In this document: piece by piece, positions 20,595-32,952 of the stretch
Layout: every line of letters begins with the position of its first letter
Numbering within the stretch: position 1 is the first letter of the stretch
NCBI GenBank assembly: GCA_010093605.1
Contig: MU004190.1
Location: 62,001-126,000, forward strand
Direction of reading: 5' to 3'
Length of the DNA stretch: 64,000 nt
Source of the DNA: Lophium mytilinum
Taxonomy: Eukaryota > Ascomycota > Dothideomycetes > Mytilinidiales > Mytilinidiaceae
Program-made: the position numbers and the translations under genes
The notes under the pieces: model-generated
Told to the model about the DNA's origin: nothing
Seen by the model: only the letters and a program-made list of their open reading frames with translations
Database searches by the model: none

Positions 20595-22508
20595 TCAAAG
20601 CAAACCAGGCACAGTGACCGAATGTGCTACACCACCTGGCGTATGCTCCTCTGGGTTGATGACAGGCGGGATATTGACCTTATCAAGATATTCCGTCGTC
20701 ACTCTCTCCTCATGCTGCGCCAAGGTATGCCCGTTCCCAAGCCACGAGTATTCATTGCCCACAATCTCAGGCATCAAGTCGTAGTTGAAGTCCTCCCACC
20801 TCGGGTTCTCAAACGCCACCGTAGCATGAATACACGACCCAGACCAGAGCGTCACGACACGGCCGTCCTCTTTCCCACGCTTCATCCACGACTTGCATGG
20901 CTGTGTATAAATAGTCTTAGTGAAGTACTTGTCGAGATGCCCGCTGAACTGCTTGTTGGCTCGTGGGCTGATGACGATGGACTTGATGTACTCGCGCTGC
21001 AGCTTCTGCACTACTTTGATCATGTACTCAGCTGCGCACTCGACTAGATGAATCAAGCTTCCGGTGCCAGGACCGCCGTTGGGACCCAAGAAGCGCATAT
21101 GGTTGGGCATTTTCGGGGGGAAGATGCCAAAGTAGCATTCTGGAGTAGGATTCCATACATCATCTAGGGAGACACCGTCTTCGCCAATGATTGGGAGGGG
21201 CTGTCGCAGTGTGGTGTCGAAACCCGTAGCGCAGATGATGGTGTCGACCTTGCGGAGCTTGCCATCGACGGTCTCGATACCTTCGGGCACAATCTTCTTG
21301 ATCTTGGTGTTGATGAATTCCACGTTATCTTCTAGCAAAGCCTCGAGATAGCCAGGACCGGGAGTGAGACGCCGGCAGCCTGGTGGGAATGCGGGCTCCA
21401 GAGCGGCCATGATCTCGGGCTTCTTCTCCAACTTCTTGGCCATTGCTTCGCGATTGATGATCTGGAACTCCTTCTGGGATGGCGTGCCGAAGAGAGTGAT
21501 CAAGGAGGCTTCATTGACCATAGCTTCGATGTGATGCCTGTATGCCAGGTACTCTTTCGGGTCTTTCCTCCATTTCTCTAGCTCCTCTTCCGAGTGCTTG
21601 ACTACGGGTTTGTCAGTTTCGCGGAGTCGTGAGAAGCTAAACATGGACACTTACAGTTACCAGTAGCTCCCCGAAGTTTGAGTTCTTGACTGCCGAAACC
21701 AATAGGCGATATCCAGGTCTTGCCGGACATATAATGATCTACCCGTTTCGCAATGGGTTGAATGGTAGGCAGAATCTGGATCCCCGAAGAGCCAGCGCCA
21801 ATGAGTGCCACGTCCTTATCCTTGAGCGGTGTGTCTTCCTCCCAGTTCGCCGAATGCACGAGCTTCCCCTTGAAGTCTTTTAGTCCCTCAATGGTTGGCC
21901 ACTGCCATTTGTTGAGGATTCCGGTTGCGCTGAGGTAGATATCACAGGTGTCGACAAAAGTCTAGATAATCATTAGCAGAGGTCCCGGAACAAAATTCAC
22001 GATCCTTACAGTTCCAGTTGTCGTATCTTCAAGAGTGACGTGCCACTTCCCCTCGTCTGCTTTCCAGGTCGCGCCTTTGAGAGTGTGGTTGAACTTCATA
22101 TATCTATATGCGCCATACTTCCGTGCCGTGCGCTGAAGGTACGCCTGAATCTCAGAACCAGTTGAATAATATTCACTCCATTGATTGTTGTTCTCGAAGG
22201 TGTACTGATAGCTGTGGCTGGGGATGTCGCATCGAACACCGGGGTATCTAGAGCTCACGGTCAGATCCAGTGATTGGAATAAGTGAATTTGGCGGAATCG
22301 CGCACCTGTTCTCGAACCAAGTTCCGCCAACGTCGGCATTCTTATCGTATACAGTCAAAGTGAGATTCTGGATTTTTTGCGGAAAACGGATGGCAGTAAG
22401 AATGCCAGAGATGCCGGCACCAATGCAGATGACCTTCATGGGCCTGTAGTCGTCGATGCAGTGCTCAAAAAGCGGCGGTAGGCCGTCGAAGGTTCCGGTT
22501 GATCCCAT
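20595..22508 (-). CDS. Baeyer-Villiger flavin monooxygenase (third)
   Basis: Four exons on the minus strand: 22508-22306, 22247-22010, 21961-21655 and 21601-20595. Phases agree and give 584 residues. The first donor is GTGCGC, an uncommon form. The FAD loop is GAGISG. The family segments GGTWFENRYPGVRCDIPSH and FKGKLVHSANW (BVMO fingerprint with Ser in place of Thr) are visible once introns are removed, and the NADPH loop is GAGSSG. It would convert a ketone to an ester or lactone. Divergent from the ABM gene at 22958 across 449 bases that contain GTTGCGGGGTAC, so the pair is probably co-regulated. Confidence 0.93.
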
Positions 22509-22957
22509 GTTGAAGAAAGTCGACTCGGTCTTTGGTGATGTGGTTCGAGAAGCTACAAATTGCAACTAGGAATGTTCGAAAGATGGTTAAGCAGGACTGT
22601 GATTCTTCGCGCTGAAAGATGCTCTTTATCCCTCTGAGTTCTTCGAATGTTGGAGAGGTCGAAGATAGATTTCCAGTTAGCCATTCGGGGCCTCGGCTGC
22701 CGATTAACCGTCTTTCGGAATTCAGCATTTCCAGGATTGGTCGAACCACTGGTTTGTATAGAGAAGCGTGACGACAGGGGCAATTCCGGCGTTGCGGGGT
22801 ACGAGTAGCTTTTGGGAGGGGCAACTTTGCCCCTCCATCACAAGTTCTATCGATGAACTGAACAATAGCAATATTGCATCACGCGATATTCAGGTTCTCT
22901 TTTTGCTTGCAGACACATCGCTTTTTGACTCGTTCTAGGCCTTGACAGATATCCAAA
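22509..22957. promoter_or_regulatory. Divergent promoter: BVMO / ABM-domain gene
   Basis: Contains the cluster element at 22791-22802 roughly in the middle. No gene is supported here. Confidence 0.5.
22791..22802 (+). promoter_or_regulatory. Candidate cluster element GTTGCGGGGTAC
   Basis: 285 bases from the BVMO start and 156 bases from the ABM-domain start. Nearly identical to the element at 12245. Confidence 0.45.
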
Positions 22958-23707
22958 ATGTCGTCGAATATTGCACTTCACGTGAGGATGAAAGTCCAAC
23001 CAGGGAAACGGGACGAGGTATTGTTATTAACACCTTAAACGCCCATATACTGACTAATTGCTTCAAAGCTGATTGACGTATTGCGCCCAATAGAGAAGAA
23101 AGCACGAGAAGATCCAGGAACCCTGGCATACTTCATTGCAATTCCAGCTCAGGGAGATGACGGTACACAGATTGCCATGTTTGAGATGTATGCTACATCA
23201 TCCCGCAAGCTTTTAAGATACCACTAAGAACATCATAGATATGAAGATCTAGCAGCATGCGATGCTCATTCCGCAATGCCAGAAGTCGAACCGTTAAGAA
23301 AGGCCCTCCCAACTCTCCTCGCAGAGAAGCCTTTCTCACTTCGCTGCACCCCATTCGGCAAAGGCTTCATACGCCCAGGTATCTCAGAAGAGAAGGCAGA
23401 CGCCGGCCTGTCCCTCATGATTCGCATGACCTGGGCCGAGGGCACTGATATGGCGCAAGTCAAATCGAATTTCGAGGATCTAATTGCATACAGCCAAACG
23501 GAGTCTCAGACGTTTGCGTATCACTACGCTACCAATGAAGAGACTCCAAACACGTTATACGCTTTTGAGCAGTTCGAGTCAGGGGAGTTTTGCATGGGAA
23601 CACATATGAAGTCGGATCAGTTTATCAAAACTCAAAGCTATGCTGCGGATGCGCTCACGCCTGATCCATTGTTTGCGAAGAGAGTACTGGGCTTTTCAAA
23701 GAAGTAA
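22958..23707 (+). CDS. Double antibiotic-biosynthesis-monooxygenase (ABM) domain protein
   Basis: Three exons: 22958-23017, 23069-23187 and 23239-23707. Phases agree and give 215 residues. The first half has the ABM pattern: an ALHVRMKVQPGK strand, Arg-Glu-Asp-Pro-Gly, then MFEIYEDLAACDAHS. The second half repeats it with SQTFAYHYATNEE, TLYAFEQFESGEF and a THMKSDQF segment. ABM proteins are small ferredoxin-like dimers that act as cofactor-free oxygenases on aromatic substrates, or simply bind them. A fused double domain would be a built-in dimer. Divergent from the BVMO at 20595-22508. Confidence 0.82.
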
Positions 23708-24295
23708 CAATTCTATTTGAACAGTCACAGCTATATTAACTATTCAATTCAAACTTCTGCCAACACTATTATGTTCCAAACCTATGCCTATCTGAGCTCT
23801 AGATTAGAGAGCAATATGTGTGCTTAACAGGGACCATTTCAGCCAATGATCGTCAATACCGGCCTGGTCTAAAAGATGCGAACAGTCATTGGCTGCATTA
23901 GCCCTCGTCCTTGCAGCTCGGGAATCGGTTGAGCTATAAACGAGGTCCGCGACCTCAATACCGCACCTCTCTCTGTTTTGCTTTGCACATACCCAGGACG
24001 GACACTGCCACGACGTTCACCCTTCACGGCCGACACGCCACGCTATCCCACACAGTTAGAACCGCAGATTTCGGTTACAACGGTAGTCAGATACCCAAGC
24101 ACACTCGTGACCCCGCAACCACATCTTTCCGCGCGCTTTTCCGCCCCTCCGCGTTGTACACAACGCGAACTTCCAAGCGGAGTCTGCGTTGTTGTTTGTA
24201 GATTTGAACTAGTAGTAGACGAAAGTGGTTTCTTCCAGATCTCACACCACCAGTTTCTCTCTCCCTCGACAATTCCTTTGAAGTATCGAGCCACC
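23708..24295. other. Intergenic: promoter of the cyclase-family gene
   Basis: The frame of the next gene is open back to 23978, but no family sequence precedes the ATG at 24296. The cluster element at 24107-24119 is in this stretch, with a CT-rich leader after it. Confidence 0.5.
24107..24119 (-). promoter_or_regulatory. Candidate cluster element GTTGCGGGGTCAC
   Basis: Minus-strand match lying 177 bases upstream of the ATG at 24296. Core identical to 12245 and 22791. Confidence 0.45.
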
Positions 24296-25512
24296 ATGCC
24301 CATTCAAGTCCCAAAATACGGTGACCTCCCCATAAAACCCGACGCGCCTGCAGGCTCAGCATGGGGCGTCTTCGACAAGGATGGGAAACGCGACGTCTAC
24401 GGCACGCTGAACTTCATAACGCCCGAAGCCGTCGTAGCCGCGAAATCAGAGATTCAAGTCGGAGAGTCCGTGGTGCTCAAGTACTCCACCCACTCCAGCA
24501 ATCCTTCCATAAGCTGACGTTCCGCCTCAGCCTCCCATTCCATCTCCCTCATGTGCCTTGCGGCGCTGAAATCCGCAAGAAGTCGACGCACAATGTCCTC
24601 ACCAAGAACTTTGGCATGTTCTGCCTCGACGACGAAGTGAGCTTCAACACGCAGAGCTCGAGCCAATGGGACGGATTGTGTGCGACGACTGTCCAAGTAT
24701 GCGCTTTCTCTGGCTAACGGATGATTAGTGCATTACGCGCACCAGGAGCGCCAGGAGTTCTACAACGGCGTCAAGTACGCTGATGTCGCGGAGACGCGGA
24801 CGGATGCGACGCTTGGGATACAAGGTTCGCAAGGCTCCTTTTTCTATCACACACACTCAAACATGTCCCAGTTGAGGTTGAGGTTGAGGAAGTTGGCTGA
24901 TATGCATAGCGTGGTGCGACCGCGGTGGGATCGTCGGCCGCGGCCTCCTCCTCGACTTCGTGCGCTACGCAGCTAAACACAACATCACCTACGACCCGTT
25001 GACTAATTACGCTATCACCCTTACGCAAATCAAGGAGATGATCGCAGAAGCAAAGCTAGATATCCGGCAAGGCGACATCCTTATGATCCGCAGCGGTCTC
25101 AGCAAGTGGATCCGTGCGTCCACGCCTGAGAAAGGGGATCCGTGGGTGGGCAACAAGCACATTGGCGTGGATGCCACTCCGAAGCTGATTGAGTGGGTGT
25201 GGAATCAGAATTTTGCTGCCGTGGCGGGGGATGCAGTGGCGTTTGAGGCGTGTCCGTGTCCGGATGGGAGCTGTAAGTCGAGACTGTTCGATTCTGGTGT
25301 CGGGGTTAACAGGCGCTGACCATGATGTAGTCATGCGGTTGCATCAAGCGGCATTGGCTGGATGGGGAATGCCGATCGGCGAGCTTTTTGATTTAGAGAA
25401 GTTGGCGGAGGTATGCGAAAGGGAAAAGCGGTGGAGCTTCTTCGTGACGGTGTGTCCGCTTAATGTGACTGGAGGGGTAGCTACGATGTGCAACACGTTA
25501 GCCATCTTGTAG
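24296..25512 (+). CDS. Cyclase-family (PF04199-type) hydrolase
   Basis: Five exons: 24296-24480, 24531-24679, 24729-24824, 24910-25272 and 25331-25512. Phases agree and give 324 residues. The second and third introns use rare donors (GTGCGA and GTTCGC). The assembled protein shows the fungal family landmarks: a start like PKYGDLPIKP, NTQSSSQWDGLLHYAH, WCDRGGIVGRG, QGDILMIRSG, and LHQAALAGWGMPIGE with PLNVTGG near the end. Bacterial relatives are metal-dependent hydrolases such as kynurenine formamidase with HxGTHxDxPxH. That motif is replaced here by the QWDGLLHYAH form usual in fungi, so the true activity is uncertain. It may hydrolyse a lactone or amide made upstream. Confidence 0.88.
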
Positions 25513-28180
<2,668 letters not shown>

Positions 28181-28646
28181 AGGCGGAGCTAGCCTCGTCT
28201 CATCAAGTTGGGGGTTTAAGGGTGGTTTTCGAGATTATGGCAGCAGGTGGCTTTACCACAGGCTCAAAATATGTGTTGGGTGGGTTGGGATGGTTTGGCT
28301 GCGGATGAGGAGCTTGGATTACCCTGGGATTGGGGGACGGTGACCACGGTTCCGATGAATGGATGAGAATGATATCAACTGCACTGAATAGAGGCAACAC
28401 TATAGTCTCCTCATCATACCTGCTCCAGTTTATTACTAGTGAAACTACTGCGAGGGGGGGGGGGGGGAATCCCGTGACTTAGACCTCCATCGGATGTCCT
28501 TGCCATTCCCCTCACAACCTTGGAAGGAATCAATAACCTGGAGCTGTACAACACGACATGCTTTTCTTGTCCGCCCAATCCGCAATGAGGAGTCCGCTGC
28601 CATCCAGCCTCCTCAACCGCCACCACCGCCTCGACGCCATCTAGCA
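28181..28646. other. Intergenic with 14-G homopolymer
   Basis: Between the epimerase and kinase genes. A run of 14 G at 28454-28467 stands out. No gene is supported. Confidence 0.6.
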
Positions 28647-30906
28647 ATGGCTGAAGACCGTCAGCGCAGCATGTCACTCGTCCCATACGTCCCCGCCGAG
28701 TCGCGCGAGGTCGTCCTGTCAGTATTGCCATCGCGATGCGCTTCGATCACTAACATTATAGAGTCGCCACGGATCCGCCGTCGTGGTCTTTGACCAGCAC
28801 TCCAAACAGCTCTCCCTCCGCGCCGCCTCGTCCACCTCCGTCGAGCCCACTTCGTGTCCCTACTGCCACCGCCCGCTGCGCGATCCCTCTGCCCACGATC
28901 CTGATATCGATGACCACCTGCCCCCCTCGAACCTCGAAACTGAGCATGGCTTCGTCAATCCAGCATACTTTGGCATGCTGCGCCGCAGCCAGCCCGGGTC
29001 CACCGAGCCCTCGCGCCCTTCGTCGCCCACCAAGCGCTTGCGCCAGATACCTTTGCCCGGCCGAGAGAGCAGTGGGAGTGCTAGTGCTGATATAGAGATG
29101 CATGCGCCGCCAGGAACGGAATTCGTGGAGAGCTCGCCTGCCATGCCATCGCGTGAAGGGGGCATCTCGGCCAAGGCATTCAGTCCTAACTACTTCAAGG
29201 ACTTCTTCGTGGAAGAGAGGGAGCTTGGGAGGGGCGGGAAGGGGGTCGTGCTGCTTGTGAGGCATCTGCTGGATGGGGTGCCGTTGGGCCAGTTTGCGTG
29301 CAAGAGGGTGCCGGTTGGGGATGATCACGAGTGGCTGGAGAAGGTCTTGATTGAAGTGCAGTTGCTACAGAATCTCCAGCACCAGAATCTGGTATGTTGA
29401 AAACCTTGAGCCGGCCAGCGGTTTTCAGTAGGCCACGCGCTGAGCAAAGCACTTCAAACTAACATCAAGCAGGTGTCGTACCGCCACGTCTGGCTCGAGG
29501 ACTACCAAATCTCAAACTTTGGACCCAGCGTTCCATGTGCCTTCATCCTACAGCAATATTGCAATTCCGGCGATCTACATCACTACGTGTTGGGAGGCTC
29601 GATGGGTAGAAATGAAATGACTCCTCAAGAATTAAAGGCACGGTTGCGTCGCCGATCAAAAGGTCAACTGGACGTACCCCATGAGTTAGGTGGACCGCGG
29701 CGAATGCATTTCGAGGAGATCCTGTCGTTCTTCAAAGACATCACCTCTGGTCTCAATCACCTCCACGCGCACGGCTACATCCATCGGGACCTGAAGCCCA
29801 GCAATTGTCTTCTACATGACGATGGCAAGCGGCTAACGGTCTTGGTGAGTGACTTTGGAGAAGTTCAGGTAGCCAATGCTACACGCAAGTCTACTGGAGC
29901 GACTGGCACCATATCATACTGCGCTCCTGAAGTCCTCCGGCGCCAAACTCCCAATGGGCCTCTGGGCAATTTCTCCACCAAATCCGACATCTTTTCTCTA
30001 GGGATGATCGTCTATTTCATGTGTTTTGGCCGCCTGCCGTACATCAATGCAGACGGTATCGACGAAGACAACGAGGACCTCGAATTACTCCGAGAAGAGA
30101 TTATGGGCTGGGCCGGCTTCAACGACGAACAACGTGCCAGACCCGATCTCCCCGATATCCTTTACCGCCCTCTCCGAAGGCTCCTCTCCCTCGATCCGGC
30201 GGAGCGCCCTGGCACGGAAGAGATCCTCCAAGTCTTCAAATCACCATCTAAATTCGATGAAATGAGCGGATATGCTGCACCCTCTGGCCTGGAAGAGCTT
30301 GGCTCCCGCATCTCTCGCGCCGACACCCCATCACCAGCTCCATCGAAGCATGCACGGAAGCCCTCGAAAGCGACTTTTGTTCGCCCGGGTGCATCAAAGC
30401 TTTCCGCCTCTCTCGAGCCTTCCCGTTCTCCTAGCCCAGCCGGGCGTACCACATTCTCTTCATCTCCGAGCGCTACACCACCCGAATCCTCAGTGATGCT
30501 GCGTCCGCGGAAGTCGGTGCCAGATGTTATAGCTCTCCCCCAACCTCGCTCACTCTCCCGACCTACGTCTCCCCGCCTGATGCTACCCCCTCCGCCACCC
30601 CGTACTCTCGCCGATCGCCTACACCACGCCCTCTCGCACCCGAGTCTCCTCGCACTCCTCAAGATCATGTTATTTGTGAGCAAACTAGTAAGTCTGAGTA
30701 GTCCGTGCTTTCCGCTCGCGCCGAACCCGAAAGTCGCATGGCCGCTCCTTTGTCTGGCGCTTCTCGACTTTGGGATTGGTGTTGATGAAGCTGGGGCGGG
30801 GTATTGGAGTAGTGTGGTGCTGGCAGCGGTACATATCGCTGCTGTACTGGGAGTGGTGAAGTGGGGAGGCGGCTTGTGTGTGAGTCCGAGATGGAGTGAT
30901 TTGTGA
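28647..30906 (+). CDS. IKS1-like Ser/Thr protein kinase with C-terminal membrane segments
   Basis: Three exons: 28647-28717, 28764-29391 and 29473-30906, giving 710 residues. The N-terminus SLVPYVPAESREVVLRHG and the CPYCHRPL pair resemble yeast Iks1 proteins. The kinase domain begins at ELGRGGKGVV, has the ATP lysine in FACKRVP, catalytic HRDLKPSN at about 337, DFG at about 360, and GTISYCAPEVL. A Ser/Pro-rich tail (about 500-620) is followed by two or three hydrophobic helices at the C-terminus, so it may sit on a membrane. The first acceptor is ATAGAG, not the nearer ATAG, because only that restores LRHGSAV. The substrate is unknown. Confidence 0.93.
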
Positions 30907-32952
30907 ATATTCCATAGTGGAGTGAGTAGATCTTAAGGCGTTTCGGCGGTATGAGAAAGCATGTGGGCTTTTCCCTGGTAGGTCTGCACGCTGGCGTCGT
31001 GCCGGAAGATCTTAGATGGTAGGCTTTTGTCGTGATAGCAACCTGTCTCCATCAATAACTTTCCCTTTATCACAGCCTCGCCGCGCTTGGTTTGATACCC
31101 GCTGTATAAGCTAATCGCATGCAAGTGCAAACCTGCTTAGCCCTCGTAAACGCATGGCAGCGAGTTACGTCCGTTTGATGAACTTTTTACAAAATTAAAT
31201 GGACCCGACTATGCTTTGTCGAGTTTGTTTAAGGCTAGCCGCCTCAAGCTTATATACATATAGATGACCCATATTGATACTCACGACTACAACAAAAAAA
31301 AGCCTGCTAGGACCCGCCGACTCGTGCCGCGTGATGCTCAGTTTGGGGGAGGTTCTGAGGAACAGGCGCTGCAACCAGAATGTCCACAATCGAAGCAGTG
31401 TGGAGTAGATTTGATTGATTGAGGTCCTGCGCCACAATTACACTACTTCCTTGTTCGTAAATCGGGTCTCGTAAAGCAAGTGGTCTAACGTACACAGTAG
31501 TAGTACCAATCCTTTGAACCACCCACAAGCAAAGAAGGTGGAGATGCGAAATTTTGGCCAACACACTCGACTCTTTCATAGTGAGGAGGCGGAGATGCGA
31601 AGTTTTGGCCCACACACTCCACTCCTTCACATCGAGGAGGCGGGTTGAGAGCTTCACGAGTGATCAATTTAACCACCAACCCTGCACACAACTCGTAAAT
31701 ATACGGGACGACACGCAGGCCGGCATGGCGCCAGCTGGCTTTGGAACGCTCACGCGAGCGCGCATCGCTGTTTGAAAGGTATTCTGACATGGGATGGAAT
31801 ATGGTCAGTGATGCGATCGATTGAAACCGTGGATATCACTTGTTTCCGTTTATGCGGGGTGGTAATAAGGCTGAACTTGACAGCTCCCGGGTGGTCGAGA
31901 GCTGGTTATAAGGAATGTGGATGATCAATCATGCAAGGCCACATGCTCAAGTACTAGGATATGGTAAACACTGGCGTGACTGGTTTCTAATAGGATGCCC
32001 TACCTCGGAGGAGGATCTCAGCCTTGCTGCGTCGCCGTCCAATCCATCATAAGGCGTTTGTGTGTCACGTTCCGTTCACGTTACTTTGTAGGACATAGTG
32101 GGTTCGCAAGGGTTACACGGTGGGCCTCTTATCTTCATATCATTTCCCCCTAACTAAGTCCAGTTCGGACTATAAATCAGGCTGAGTGTGTATAGTTGGC
32201 CGTTATGAAATTGATCAGTGCACGCACTGCACCCAAAATGCCCGCAGGAAATGCAAGTTGGTTGCAGGGAAATGTTCATAGGTCCATGCTTACAGGAACA
32301 CCATATCTCGGTCAGTAATAGTATTTGTTTGAGTAGGCTCGCCGGGTTGTATCCTGGTAACTTACGCAATGCCATTCGCCCGGTGCATGGGATGTTGGAT
32401 TAAAAGGCGAAGGCAAAAGTAGCAACCGTACTCCTTTTATCATCGAATCGTTTGCGCAGCAACTTTGAAGTACTACGGTGAGTCCACCATGATCATCGTA
32501 CTGTTGGTTGGCAGGTGCGTGGGATATATAACGCTCCACAATCCGATCTTGTGCGCAACGAACTGGGTTTAGTCAGAAAGACTAAAGAGCAAGAGCCGGT
32601 GCTACTTACATTCGTTCATCTCGGCCTAGAAATTAAATCAGCGTCGTAGTTTTGTGGTGATCGTGTAATCCTTCAACCTCTGTCAAAAAAAACGCGGGCT
32701 GCGTACTCGTATTTTGGTCTGCCTGAGGCCATATGCAAGGCCACGTAGCATGCAAGGCTGCAAGGATCGCCGTAAGCCTCGTGGCCTGGTTGGTTAATCG
32801 GCGTTGCACAGAGTGCAAGGCGGATTTCAGCCTTGTTGCCTTCGTGCGAACTTAACCATAGATCTGGCGCTCGCGCATCACTTTCTCAAAAGGCACTGCT
32901 GAAGCTCTACAAGCCAAGAAACTCTTCACTGGTCTCCGAGTCTCCGTATAGA
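30907..32952. other. Gene-poor 2-kb stretch with a 51-bp tandem repeat
   Basis: Several short frames on both strands lack family features and overlap one another. The only structure seen is the duplicated 51-bp unit at 31541-31642. Nothing else could be supported, including tRNA. Confidence 0.5.
31541..31642. repeat. Two-copy 51-bp direct tandem repeat
   Basis: Copies at 31541-31591 and 31592-31642 both begin GAGATGCGAA/GAGATGCGAA and contain a TTTTGGCC, CACACTC and GAGGAGGCG series. They differ at a few bases. The period is a multiple of three. Confidence 0.85.

Noticed and set aside
1-25512. A polyketide synthase, NRPS or terpene cyclase in the cluster
   Set aside because: I looked for their hallmark motifs (ketosynthase DTACSS, adenylation core, DDxxD with NSE) and saw none.
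31195-31657. Minus-strand frames around the 51-bp repeat as a repeat protein gene
   Set aside because: The frames overlap, lack a good start and show no homology pattern apart from the duplication.
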